A DNA stretch of 15,575 nucleotides from Bacillota bacterium (GCA_023387935.1 JAEWHG010000062.1:1-15575), one strand, 5' to 3'. Shown: positions 1 to 9,279, counted from the first letter of the stretch. The notes: generated by a model not told the origin, from the letters alone. Program-made: numbers and translations.

Positions 1-2024
1 ATTTTCAATGCGAACTTTCTAGTAGTAAACTCGAAGATATATTTAAAGGAATATTGCCTAATGCTGTAATATTCTTAGGAGCGCAAGACGAAGGTTTTTG
101 GCAGGGTGACTATAATAAAGCTGAAAATGAATTTTTATCGGGATTAATAAACGTACTTAAAAATGCCAGCTTATTTAAAGTAAATAAGTTCATATTCTTA
201 TCTTCAGATGAGGTATATACTGTTGAAGAAAATAAATTCGTAAATGAATTGGAAGATGTTGTTCCTGCAACGATCAGAGGAAATATATTAATAGAAGCAG
301 AGTCTCTCTGTGAAAGATGGGAAAAGTCTTATGGATTAAATTCCTTAAGTATAAGAATACCAGAGATTTATGGCCCTAGACAATATGAAATTTCTCAGAA
401 TTCTTTTGTAATGGGGTTAATCGAAAAAATACTGTATGAAAAGACTGTAAAGATACATAAAGAAAAAACACATCCTCTTTTATATATAGGAGATGCTACA
501 GATGCAATATACAGAGCTTTAGGGAGTACTGTAAGTAAAAAAATGAACATTGCATCAGGGGAATTTTTAAATGAAGAAGAGATCTTACATATTATAGAAG
601 ATAATTTAGGAAAAAAAGCAGTAAATATTGAATATATTAATGAAAATAATCCTACTGCTATTCTAGACAGTACCATATCCCAAAAAGAATTAGATTGGAT
701 ACCTTTATATGATATAAGAAAAGGAATTGAAAAAACGGTCAGTTGGATTAATGAAAATTCGGATAGTTTATTTGAGAAACCAAAGCATAATAATAAAGCT
801 GAAAATGAAAAGGTGAAAGAAAGATGGAAAAAGATATATCCTTACTTAGAAAATATCATATTATTTTCATTGATCTCATATCTGACAGTAACATTAAGGT
901 ATAACCCTATTTTAGCACATATAGATATAACGATGCTGTACATTGTGTTAATGGCAGTAATGTTCGGAGTAAAGCAGGCCAGCATTGCAGTAATACTATC
1001 ATCGGGATTATATATGGGACAGCTAATTCAAAATGGCAGCGATTTAGTAGGGGCATTATTAAATTTTCAAACAATGCTAAGGGTGTCGCAGTATTTCTTA
1101 ATAGGTATTTCAATAGGATATACATTAGATAGAAGAAAAGTAGAGCTTGCGATGAAGGAAGAAGAATTAGACTTTATACAGGCTGAGCTTAATGATCTAG
1201 AGGAAATATACAATGAAAACTTAAGAATTAAGGAAAGTCTAGAGGAACGATTAATTAGTCATGAAGATAGCTTTGGAAAAATATACTCTATGGTTTCAAG
1301 GCTGGATGTACTGCAATCAGAGAGAATTATTCCTTCAGCAATAAATGTTTTAATGGAAATTATGAAGTCTAAGAATGTAGCTATTTACTCTGCTAGCTCT
1401 CAAGGAAACTACTTAAGATTAGCCGCATCCAGTACAAAGGAAGCTGCACAACTGGGAAAATCCTTACCATTTGATACCCTCGGAGCTTTAGGAAAAGATA
1501 TAAAAAAGCAAAAAATATTTACAAACAGGAGTATGAAAGAAGAGTTACCTACTATGGCCGCAGGTATTTATTATGAAGGACAATTAATATATGCAATTTT
1601 TATATGGAATGCACCTTTTGAAATAGCTAATTTATATTATGTTAATCTGTTGCGCACTGTAGCATCTCTTATATCTTCTTCATTAAATAGAGCATATAAA
1701 TATATGGAAGCTACATCAGATAGTAAGTACGTTATAAATACAAGAGTGTTGAAATCTAATATATTTGAAGAGATTATTCATGCAAAAAAAATTGCAAAGG
1801 AATTAGAGGTTTCCGAGTATTCTATTTTGCAAATTGATTACGGAAATGAATTAGAAAAAATATCTAGCAATATTCTTAACATAATAAGAGATACGGATTA
1901 TTTAGGATTAGATAATAACGGTAGACTATTGGCTTTGCTCTCAAACAGTACCACTGAAGATAGTAATATTGTAGTGAATAGAATTAGAGAAAAAAATCTA
2001 ATATGTAGTGTGGTGACAATTTAA
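1..2024 (+). CDS. pelD: PelD with N-terminal SDR (epimerase-like) domain, 5'-partial
   Basis: This is a c-di-GMP receptor of the Pel polysaccharide synthase complex at the cytoplasmic membrane. The frame is open from base 3, so the gene begins upstream; TTG at 54 lies inside a Rossmann domain and is not the start. Residues below count from that TTG. Residues 1-235 are the C-terminal part of an extended SDR/NAD-epimerase (SSDEVY, IRIPEIYGPRQ, YIGDATDAIYRAL). About 264-355 are four membrane segments, 360-415 a charged coiled coil, 420-550 a GAF-like domain and 565-656 a GGDEF-like domain. The GGDEF signature is degenerate (NNGRL), but the upstream I-site RDTD (R612-D615) is intact, with the usual five-residue spacing. 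P. aeruginosa PelD has the same TM-GAF-degenerate GGDEF plan and binds c-di-GMP through RxxD. The SDR catalytic Tyr and Lys are replaced by R75 and L79, so this domain is probably inactive. The stop codon directly abuts the pelE ATG. Confidence 0.88.
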   Translation, partial: FQCELSSSKLEDIFKGILPNAVIFLGAQDEGFWQGDYNKAENEFLSGLINVLKNASLFKVNKFIFLSSDEVYTVEENKFVNELEDVVPATIRGNILIEAESLCERWEKSYGLNSLSIRIPEIYGPRQYEISQNSFVMGLIEKILYEKTVKIHKEKTHPLLYIGDATDAIYRALGSTVSKKMNIASGEFLNEEEILHIIEDNLGKKAVNIEYINENNPTAILDSTISQKELDWIPLYDIRKGIEKTVSWINENSDSLFEKPKHNNKAENEKVKERWKKIYPYLENIILFSLISYLTVTLRYNPILAHIDITMLYIVLMAVMFGVKQASIAVILSSGLYMGQLIQNGSDLVGALLNFQTMLRVSQYFLIGISIGYTLDRRKVELAMKEEELDFIQAELNDLEEIYNENLRIKESLEERLISHEDSFGKIYSMVSRLDVLQSERIIPSAINVLMEIMKSKNVAIYSASSQGNYLRLAASSTKEAAQLGKSLPFDTLGALGKDIKKQKIFTNRSMKEELPTMAAGIYYEGQLIYAIFIWNAPFEIANLYYVNLLRTVASLISSSLNRAYKYMEATSDSKYVINTRVLKSNIFEEIIHAKKIAKELEVSEYSILQIDYGNELEKISSNILNIIRDTDYLGLDNNGRLLALLSNSTTEDSNIVVNRIREKNLICSVVTI

Positions 2025-2930
2025 ATGTTTAAATTTAGTATGCTATTTATGATCCACATCGCAATAAGTATAACTTACTTATTGCTCTTTTATAAAATTT
2101 ACCCTGAGCAAAGGATTTATAGAAGCATAATCATATTTCTAATACCTATTTTTGGAGCCCTGTTTTTTTTATTAACTGATATTTTAGAAAAATTAGAAAG
2201 AAATCCAATGACTTATAATAGGGAAGAACTAATGGCCAAAAGGGCAAAGAAACAATTTCTAGTAAAGCCAGATTACAACCAATATGTTAATCTTGTTCCT
2301 TTAGAGGAAGCATTCATTTTATCAGACCCCTATGAAAAACGGAAGCTTTTGTTAGATATATTAAAAAAGAATATGGATGGATATATTCGCCAGGTAAAGT
2401 TAGCACTAGGGGATAATGATTCAGAAACCTCTCATTATGCAGCTTCTACAATAATGGAGCTAACAAGAAAACATATGCTTCTTCTTCAGAGCATGGAGGT
2501 AGAATACGAAAAGAATGAAGAGGATATAGATTTTTCTTTAGAGTATGGAGAAAATTTAAAAAAGTATGCCGATAGTGGAATATTGGAAGAAAAGGATAGA
2601 AAAAAATACTTATATCAATATATTAAAGTAATAGAAAAAATTATTTATGAGGTGGAAAACAATTTAAAAGAGGATATATATATCAATCTTATTGAAGCTT
2701 TAATGGAAGTTGAATCCTATAATAATATTGAAAAATACTGTATGGAGTATAAGAAGGAGTATCCATTAAGTGAACAAGCTTATATCTATCTCCTAAAATA
2801 TTACTATGCAACTGGTCAGACACTAAGCTTTTTTAAAATATTAAAAGACCTTAAAGAAACTACAATTCCAATTTCTAAAAACACCTTATCTCTTATAAGA
2901 TTTTGGGAGGAGGACTATAGTGAATGCTAA
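2025..2930 (+). CDS. pelE: PelE-like membrane/TPR-like scaffold protein
   Basis: This is probably PelE, the partner of PelD in the membrane complex that holds and activates the PelF glycosyltransferase. The 301-residue protein has two hydrophobic segments at the N-terminus (about 4-22 and 33-51). A long, charged, mostly helical cytosolic part follows, ending in helix pairs that resemble TPR or solenoid repeats (about 185-290), with no recognisable catalytic motif. That layout fits PelE, which is recognised mainly by position and topology because its sequence diverges quickly. The ATG follows the pelD stop with no gap, which implies translational coupling. The 3' end overlaps the next gene by 7 bases. 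The name rests on synteny with pelD, pelF and pelG more than on conserved residues. Confidence 0.75.
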   Translation: MFKFSMLFMIHIAISITYLLLFYKIYPEQRIYRSIIIFLIPIFGALFFLLTDILEKLERNPMTYNREELMAKRAKKQFLVKPDYNQYVNLVPLEEAFILSDPYEKRKLLLDILKKNMDGYIRQVKLALGDNDSETSHYAASTIMELTRKHMLLLQSMEVEYEKNEEDIDFSLEYGENLKKYADSGILEEKDRKKYLYQYIKVIEKIIYEVENNLKEDIYINLIEALMEVESYNNIEKYCMEYKKEYPLSEQAYIYLLKYYYATGQTLSFFKILKDLKETTIPISKNTLSLIRFWEEDYSEC

Positions 2931-4723
2931 CATACAAAAGAATTTTTATATCATTAAGTATTGTATTACTCTTTGCCTTATTAATACAATCCTTACGAAT
3001 GAATACATTAATAGAGTGGAGTAAGGCGATTAATACGTATAATGCTGTTGATATTGAAAATGCTATAAGGTTACAAATTCCTATTTTAGAAGGTGCAGAG
3101 AATAAGTATATCCTATATTCCAACAAAGATGATTTAAGCTCTAATACTATAGTTGAGAATATTGAAAGAGCTCTTAATTTCATGAAGAAGGATTATATTA
3201 TTTTAAATTCTATTGAAAATCAAGACTTATCAATAGATAAAACACTGATAATAGCTACCAAGGATTTAGATATATTAGAAGATATTACGATCATATTGGA
3301 GTTTTTAGAGTCAGGTGGAAATGTAATCTTTGCTAGAAGTCTTGAAAATGATAATAATTTTCATTATATAAAACAGAAGCTAGGCATTTATGAATCTGGT
3401 TACTTATACAATGCACAAGGAATTAACTTGGATTCTGGTGTGCTATTAGGAGGCTATTTAGATATATCTGGAGATTGGTTAACAACCTCCAGTTTAAGTG
3501 TGCGTTTGAATAAAGAGAGTAACATTTTGGCAAGGGCTCAAGACGGTAACCCTTTATTTTGGGAGGTAGCAGTAGGTAAAGGAAAGGCAATTGTTTTTAA
3601 CAACACTTTTCTAAGTGAAAAAACAGGAATTGGAATATTTACAGCTGCTCTTGCGAGGGCAGAAGAAGCATATATCTATCCAATTCTAAATGCTAAGGTT
3701 GTGAATTTAAACTACTTTCCTCTAGATTTGAAGGGGAACGACTCTTATATGAAGGCTAATTATGGCAGGAATATTGAAGGTTTTATTAGGGATATTTGGT
3801 GGCCTGATATGGCACAAATAGCAAGTGCGTATGATTTAAAATATACATCATTTTTTATATCTACATTAGAAGTAAATATGCATGAATCCTTCTTAGACAA
3901 TAATATTAATTCTAAAAACTTATCATTTATAGGTCGTGAGATTCTTCGTTATAATGGCGAAATAGCTTCATCAGGCTATAATCCAATACCACTAGTGTTT
4001 AATAAAAATAGGGATAATGGTTCCTCCTTATATTGGGAGGATATTAGGGTTGCAGAAAGAGGATTTGTTTTTATAAATGAAATTTTAAAAACTCGATTTC
4101 AAAAGTATGCCGTACGCAGCTATAGTCCGCCAGACGGAATGCTTAGCACAGAAGGATTTGAATTAGTAGAGAAAACATTGGATGATTTAGCAGTTATTAA
4201 TGGATTATATGAAGGAGATAAAAATACTCAGTTTATACAGGATTTTGAAGTAGGTCAGAACAATATTATTAATTTCCCAACAGTATCTAATGGTTTTAGT
4301 TATAGTGAAAGCGAGTATTGGAAATTAGTAAACACAGCTACATCTCTAGGCGCTATATCCCATACCTTAGACGTAAGGGAAGCTATACTAATTGAAGATG
4401 GATTCATGGACTGGAAAAACTTAGGTAAGGAATTTGAAAATTTTGCTGAGGATATTTTTAATGATTTTAGATGGATCAGTAGTAGAACTATATCCCAAGG
4501 GGCGGAGGAAATAAAAAAGCAGGACTTAATAAAACCATATATTTTTAAATCTAAAAGCGAAATTCAGGTATATAATGATAATTTTATAGGGCCTATGAGT
4601 TTTATATTGAGATATGAAAAGGAAGCGAAAGCTTTGAAAGGATGTAATCTTATAAAGTTAGAGGAGGGATTTTATTTAGTTAATGTTATGGAGCCAATTT
4701 TTTCTATTAGGCTAGGGGGGTAA
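2924..4723 (+). CDS. DUF2194 / polysaccharide-deacetylase-like protein in the PelA position, probably inactive
   Basis: This 599-residue protein lies between pelE and pelF, where Gram-positive pel clusters carry the PelA deacetylase-type gene. One N-terminal membrane anchor (about 6-24) puts the rest outside the cell. Residues 60-255 look like a glutamine-amidotransferase/Rossmann-type lid (LEFLESGGNVIFA, GKGKAIVFNNTFLS). Residues 256-500 resemble the CE4-like deacetylase barrel of DUF2194 proteins (FIRDIWWPDM, NGEIASSGYNP). The metal ligands look lost. The expected Asp-Asp reads N263-Y264, the HxxxH motif reads S350-x3-P354, and a later His-Pro-Asp-Asp-like stretch reads LDVREA after H480. 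If so, the protein may bind rather than deacetylate the polymer. GGGAGGAGG (2905-2913) supports the ATG at 2924. The family call is from memory of motifs and synteny; the inactivity is inference. Confidence 0.68.
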   Translation: MLTYKRIFISLSIVLLFALLIQSLRMNTLIEWSKAINTYNAVDIENAIRLQIPILEGAENKYILYSNKDDLSSNTIVENIERALNFMKKDYIILNSIENQDLSIDKTLIIATKDLDILEDITIILEFLESGGNVIFARSLENDNNFHYIKQKLGIYESGYLYNAQGINLDSGVLLGGYLDISGDWLTTSSLSVRLNKESNILARAQDGNPLFWEVAVGKGKAIVFNNTFLSEKTGIGIFTAALARAEEAYIYPILNAKVVNLNYFPLDLKGNDSYMKANYGRNIEGFIRDIWWPDMAQIASAYDLKYTSFFISTLEVNMHESFLDNNINSKNLSFIGREILRYNGEIASSGYNPIPLVFNKNRDNGSSLYWEDIRVAERGFVFINEILKTRFQKYAVRSYSPPDGMLSTEGFELVEKTLDDLAVINGLYEGDKNTQFIQDFEVGQNNIINFPTVSNGFSYSESEYWKLVNTATSLGAISHTLDVREAILIEDGFMDWKNLGKEFENFAEDIFNDFRWISSRTISQGAEEIKKQDLIKPYIFKSKSEIQVYNDNFIGPMSFILRYEKEAKALKGCNLIKLEEGFYLVNVMEPIFSIRLGG

Positions 4724-4725
4724 AT

Positions 4726-6153
4726 ATGAAAGTATGCTTAATTGCAGAGGGATGCTATCCCTATGTTGTAGGAGGGGTATCAACTTGGGTACAGACCCTA
4801 ATTTCTGAGTTTTCTGATATGGAGTTTTGTGTGTACGCAATAGGAGTAAATGAGGAGGAAAGAGGAAGATTCAAATATGAGCTTCCTGAGAATGTAACAG
4901 AAGTTGAAGAGATATTTTTAAAATCAATTCATAAGGGTGGAGAAAAAAAGAAGAAGCGTTATAAGATTGATGCTCAAGGGAAAAAAGCACTAAGATCTTT
5001 AATTATAGAGAAGGATGTTAATTGGAATGAAGTTTTTGATTTTTTCAATAAGAATCAAGTCCCATCTGTTGAAATTTTAATGGGAAGGGAATTTTTAGAA
5101 TTAGCAATGGAATTATATGAAAAATCCTATTCTAGAACTGTATTTGTTGATTTTCTATGGACATTACGTTCTATGTATTTACCATTTTTCACTTTAATTA
5201 ACAACCCCCTACCTGAAGCAGATTTATACCATTCTGTTTCTACAGGATATGCGGGTGTTTTAGCTAGCATGGGGAAATATCTATATGAAAAGCCATTTTT
5301 ACTAACAGAGCACGGAATATACACCAGGGAGAGAGAAGAAGAAATCATTAAGGCAGAATGGACTAAGGGATATTTTAAGGATATGTGGATTCAACATTTT
5401 TATAAGTTATCAAGATGTGCATACGATTATGCGGACAAGGTAGTATCTTTATTTTCCGTTAATAGAGAGCTGCAAATAGAATTAGGTTGTAATCAGGAAA
5501 AAACCGTAATAATTCCTAATGGGATTAGGGAAGAAAACTATGCTAATCTTCCACAGAAAGAAGAAGGTGAAGAAACATTAAATATAGGAGCCATAGTAAG
5601 AGTGGTACCAATAAAAGATATTAAGACAATGATTATGGCATTTAATGAAGTGAAGGAAGAGTTACCTAATACAAAATTTTATATTATGGGACCTATGGAT
5701 GAGGATCCAGAGTATTATGATGAATGCAAAAAAATAGTAGACTCCTTTGGATTAGACAATGTAATTTTTACAGGAAGAATAGATGTAAAGCAGTATATTG
5801 GAAAAATGGATGTGCTAGTTTTAACTAGCATTAGTGAGGCTCAGCCAATTAGTATTTTAGAGGGAATGGCAGCTAGTAAGCCCTGGGTTGTTACAAATGT
5901 AGGCGCTTGTAGGGAACTAATGGAGGGAAGGTTAGAAGATGGTTTAGGTTTAGCTGGATTTGTTGTTCCTACTATGAATATATCTCGGATAGCTTCAGCG
6001 ATTGTAAAACTTGGCAAGGATAAAGATCTTCGGAATGAAATGGGAAAAATCGGATTAAAACGAGTAAAAAAATACTATAGACAAGAAGATTTCATCAATG
6101 AATATTCTAATATGTATGATATGTTGGGAGGTGCGCTATCTTGGCAGGGATAG
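4726..6153 (+). CDS. pelF: PelF, GT4-family glycosyltransferase
   Basis: This is the cytosolic glycosyltransferase that polymerises the Pel chain from UDP-sugar donors, working with PelD, PelE and PelG. At 475 residues it has the usual PelF length and a GT-B fold of family GT4. The N-terminal loop EGCYPYVVGGVSTWV (8-22) is highly characteristic of PelF. The middle has TEHGIYTRERE and the hinge IIPNGI. The C-terminal donor domain holds the EX7E motif, E371 to E379 within EAQPISILEGMA, followed by TNVGACRELMEG, also typical of PelF. There is no membrane segment; known PelF is recruited to the membrane by PelD/PelE. A purine-rich site (aggggggtaaat) precedes the ATG, 2 bases after the upstream stop. 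The 3' end overlaps pelG by 13 bases. Confidence 0.95.
   Translation: MKVCLIAEGCYPYVVGGVSTWVQTLISEFSDMEFCVYAIGVNEEERGRFKYELPENVTEVEEIFLKSIHKGGEKKKKRYKIDAQGKKALRSLIIEKDVNWNEVFDFFNKNQVPSVEILMGREFLELAMELYEKSYSRTVFVDFLWTLRSMYLPFFTLINNPLPEADLYHSVSTGYAGVLASMGKYLYEKPFLLTEHGIYTREREEEIIKAEWTKGYFKDMWIQHFYKLSRCAYDYADKVVSLFSVNRELQIELGCNQEKTVIIPNGIREENYANLPQKEEGEETLNIGAIVRVVPIKDIKTMIMAFNEVKEELPNTKFYIMGPMDEDPEYYDECKKIVDSFGLDNVIFTGRIDVKQYIGKMDVLVLTSISEAQPISILEGMAASKPWVVTNVGACRELMEGRLEDGLGLAGFVVPTMNISRIASAIVKLGKDKDLRNEMGKIGLKRVKKYYRQEDFINEYSNMYDMLGGALSWQG
6125..6132 (+). promoter_or_regulatory. Ribosome binding site for pelG (TTG start)
   Basis: GGGAGGTG inside the 3' end of pelF lies 8 bases before the TTG at 6141. 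With the conserved MAGIGFE N-terminus it fixes this unusual start. Confidence 0.75.
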
Positions 6154-7550
6154 GCTTTGAGTTAAAGAAAATATTCAGAAAAAAAGGACTTTTCAACATG
6201 TTTAGGGGAATATTATATGCTTCAGCCTCTACCATAGGTCCCATAATATTAGTTATTATATCCTTATTAGGTATTCATATGCTTATGAATTATTTTGAAG
6301 TGCCTTTTTTTCAAAGAGAGATATTATCGGGTGCAATCTTATATGCATTTGTATTTTCTTTGATAATAGCCACGTCTATAGGAACCCTACTATCTAGATA
6401 TATTTCTGATAAAATTTTTAATGAAGAAGAGCAGGATATTATTCCATCTCTATACGGTAGCATTGCTTTAGTTACTTGTATAACAGGACTTTTAGGAATA
6501 CCATTTTACGTATTTGCAAAATTACCTAAGTCATTTTCATTTGGAGCATATAGTTTACTTATGGTTCTATCTATTGTTTTTATTTTAATGCACTACGTAT
6601 CAGCAATTAAAGAATATAAAAAGATTACGATGGCTTTCTTATTAGGAGCTGTTTTAGGTGGAATTATAGGATGGATAGGCTTTTATATTTTAAAATTAGA
6701 GCTTATATATGTAATATTATATTCAATGACCATCTCTTTTTTCTTTACAGCAGTTTATATGTTCTACATAATACGTAGTTTTTTCAAAGAGGATAGCAGA
6801 AAGTATTTCGATTTTTTATCTTATTTTAAAAAATTTAAATTACTTTTCCTAAGTGGTTTATTTTATATAGTAGGCCTATATATTCATAATTTTATATTTT
6901 GGTTTTCTCCTATAGGAAATATAGTAGCAGATACATACAGAGCTTCGTATACGTACGATATGGCAAGCTTTTTAGGTATGTTTACAAATCTGTCTGCTAC
7001 AGTAATATTTGTAGTTAAGGTAGAAACTAATTTTCATGAAAAATATCAACAATACTGTTATGCCATTATGGGAGGCAGCTTAAGCGAGATAAAAATATCT
7101 AAAAGAGACATGTCTAGAATAATTAATAATGAGCTGTTCTTTATTACAGAGGTACAGCTTATAATAACCCTAACCTTAATATGTGGTGGCACTGCACTTT
7201 TGCCAATGCTAGGCTTTGGAGGGGTTATATTAGATATTTATCCTATTTTAGCCCTAGGGTATTATGCTGTTTTTATGATGTACTTTATCATAGTTTTTCT
7301 ATATTATTTTGACGATCAAATAGGAGCTGTATATATAAGTGGCATTTTCTTAGGAATTACAGTATTAGTAAGTATAATAACAGTAACTGCAGGAGCTGCT
7401 TTTTATGGCCTAGGCCTACTGATTGGCGGAATTGCTGCATGGATTAGTGGATTTCTCCGTTTAAAAATCTTACTTAATAATTTAGATTACCATATGTTTT
7501 GTAATATAAGAGAATGGAAAGTGAGTGACGAAAGCTATGTTAAGCAGTAG
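6141..7550 (+). CDS. pelG: PelG, multi-pass membrane transporter for Pel export
   Basis: This is the membrane transporter thought to move the growing Pel chain across the cytoplasmic membrane; it is a member of the MOP/polysaccharide-transporter superfamily. The 469-residue protein opens with MAGIGFELKKIFRKKG, the diagnostic PelG N-terminus. About twelve hydrophobic segments follow, starting at about 23-48 and ending near 445, and the C-terminal tail is short and charged. The start is TTG at 6141: it gives exactly the family N-terminus, and GGGAGGTG at 6125-6132 sits 8 bases upstream. The gene overlaps the pelF end by 13 bases, so its translation is probably coupled to pelF. Confidence 0.95.
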   Translation: MAGIGFELKKIFRKKGLFNMFRGILYASASTIGPIILVIISLLGIHMLMNYFEVPFFQREILSGAILYAFVFSLIIATSIGTLLSRYISDKIFNEEEQDIIPSLYGSIALVTCITGLLGIPFYVFAKLPKSFSFGAYSLLMVLSIVFILMHYVSAIKEYKKITMAFLLGAVLGGIIGWIGFYILKLELIYVILYSMTISFFFTAVYMFYIIRSFFKEDSRKYFDFLSYFKKFKLLFLSGLFYIVGLYIHNFIFWFSPIGNIVADTYRASYTYDMASFLGMFTNLSATVIFVVKVETNFHEKYQQYCYAIMGGSLSEIKISKRDMSRIINNELFFITEVQLIITLTLICGGTALLPMLGFGGVILDIYPILALGYYAVFMMYFIIVFLYYFDDQIGAVYISGIFLGITVLVSIITVTAGAAFYGLGLLIGGIAAWISGFLRLKILLNNLDYHMFCNIREWKVSDESYVKQ

Positions 7551-9279
7551 TAACATACGAAAGATTGCACTAATCTTAATTTGTATATTTCTAATAGGAT
7601 GTGTAGATAATGGGAAATCCACATATATAGAATCATCAGATCAAGAACAGAAACTGGATGTTGTAGATGATACCATTGTTTGGGATATAGAAAATAGTGT
7701 GCTAAATAATATGACGTTACAGGATAATAAGGGGATATATGGTAGTGATATTGATAATGAAGTGATCACTTTATATCTTACAGTATATCCAACGCCGGAC
7801 GAAGAAGGCAATCTTTTAACAATGGCGGATTTTGACAAACAGCAGGCCAGACAAATGGATTATAACCCAGAGCTAGAGGTTTTAATGCAGGAGGGAGATG
7901 AAAGCGGACCCTTAAAGGATAGTTTTGGTTTTGGTGCTCTAGAGCCAAATGGAATCATTCGTGTAAGGGGACATTCTGCTAGGGGAGGCTTGTATAAATC
8001 CTTTAAGGTGAAATTATACGATCGGGCAGGATCCTGGAGGAATCAGAAGGTACTGAACTTAAATAAGCACCCATTTGATACAACTAAGGTTACAAATAAA
8101 TTTGCTTTCGATTATTTCGAAATGCTACCAGATATCGTAAGCTTTAGGACACAATTTGTTCACCTGTATATTAAGGACATATCTAAAGATAGCAATGAAT
8201 ATGTAGACTATGGGCTGTATACCCATATAGAGCAGCCCAACAAAACATTTCTTAGAAGCCATGGCTTAGATGATGCAGGTAATATGTATAAGGCAAGAAG
8301 CTTTGAGTTTTTAAGATATCCTGATAAGCTAAAGGCTGAAGATGATCCTGAATACGATGAAGTAGCCTTTGATACAGTTCTTAATATTCGAGAAAGTAAA
8401 AGTCATAAAAAGCTATTAAATATGCTAGATGATGTAAACAATATGAATCTGGATTTTAACCAAGTTTTTAATACTCATTTTAATAAAGAAAATTATTTAA
8501 CGTGGATAGCGATCAACGTTATCTTCGGAAATGAAGACACTGTATCTCAAAATTTTATTATTTATAGTCCTCAAAACGCTATGACCTGGTATTTTCTACC
8601 GTGGGACTATGACGGCGGCATGAAGTATGGAGGGCGAAGAGGAGTATCTAGTGTAGTGGATAGTATGTATGGGATAGGAAGATATTGGGGTGTTATACTG
8701 CATCGGCGCTTCTTTAGAAATCCAGAAAATGTAGAAGCATTAACATTAAAAATAGATGAGCTTATGGAAATAATCACTCCAGAAAACACGAAAGATTTAA
8801 CAGATAGCTATAAACCGGTTATAAAGAAATATATATATAAAACACCAGATATTGGACTATTAAGAACAAGACCAGATTTTGTTGAACCATATTTAGACAG
8901 CTATCAAGAAATTATTGAATATAACCGCGAAAGATATATAAATGCATTAGAAAATCCAATGCCTGTTTTTGTTGCTGAGCCTATACAAAATCAGGATGGT
9001 ACCTTTTTATTTTCTTGGGAGCCTTCCCACGATATTCAAGGAGATTTAATAACCTACAATTTAGATATTGCAAGGGATTATAATTTCACCAATATTGTTT
9101 TTTCTAAGGATAATATGAAAGAGACAAGTGTAAATACTTCAAAGATAAATACTGGGATTTATTACTGGAGGCTAACTATTAAAGATAGTAAGGGAAATAC
9201 TCAGGCTTCTTTTAATAACTATCTCCCTGATGGAGCTGAAGAAACGCTTTGGGGCGTATCTCAGCTAATTGTAAGATAG
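7525..9279 (+). CDS. CotH-family kinase-like lipoprotein with C-terminal FN3-like domain
   Basis: This is a secreted, lipid-anchored member of the CotH family, atypical protein kinases first known from Bacillus spore coats but also found beside polysaccharide genes. A signal peptide (IALILICIFLIGC) ends in the lipobox LIGC with C26 as the lipidated cysteine. The CotH domain (about 60-450) shows RGHSARGGLYKSFKVKL (R148 onward), LNLNKHPFDTTKVTNKFAFDYF, GNEDTVSQN (335-343) and PWDYDGG (359-365), whose D361 and D363 match the family's acidic metal motif. Residues 480-584 form a beta-rich, fibronectin-III-like module. It opens the CotH-VTC-DUF4956 trio inside the operon. The start is either GTG 7525 (26-base overlap with pelG) or ATG 7537; neither has a convincing ribosome site, and both leave the signal peptide intact. 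The substrate is unknown; it could be a surface protein or a polymer. Confidence 0.88.
   Translation: MTKAMLSSSNIRKIALILICIFLIGCVDNGKSTYIESSDQEQKLDVVDDTIVWDIENSVLNNMTLQDNKGIYGSDIDNEVITLYLTVYPTPDEEGNLLTMADFDKQQARQMDYNPELEVLMQEGDESGPLKDSFGFGALEPNGIIRVRGHSARGGLYKSFKVKLYDRAGSWRNQKVLNLNKHPFDTTKVTNKFAFDYFEMLPDIVSFRTQFVHLYIKDISKDSNEYVDYGLYTHIEQPNKTFLRSHGLDDAGNMYKARSFEFLRYPDKLKAEDDPEYDEVAFDTVLNIRESKSHKKLLNMLDDVNNMNLDFNQVFNTHFNKENYLTWIAINVIFGNEDTVSQNFIIYSPQNAMTWYFLPWDYDGGMKYGGRRGVSSVVDSMYGIGRYWGVILHRRFFRNPENVEALTLKIDELMEIITPENTKDLTDSYKPVIKKYIYKTPDIGLLRTRPDFVEPYLDSYQEIIEYNRERYINALENPMPVFVAEPIQNQDGTFLFSWEPSHDIQGDLITYNLDIARDYNFTNIVFSKDNMKETSVNTSKINTGIYYWRLTIKDSKGNTQASFNNYLPDGAEETLWGVSQLIVR

Noticed and set aside
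54..56. TTG at 54 as the start of the first gene
   Set aside because: The frame stays open to base 3, and the codons upstream read as SDR sequence leading into PNAVIFLGAQ, so the gene is cut by the window edge.
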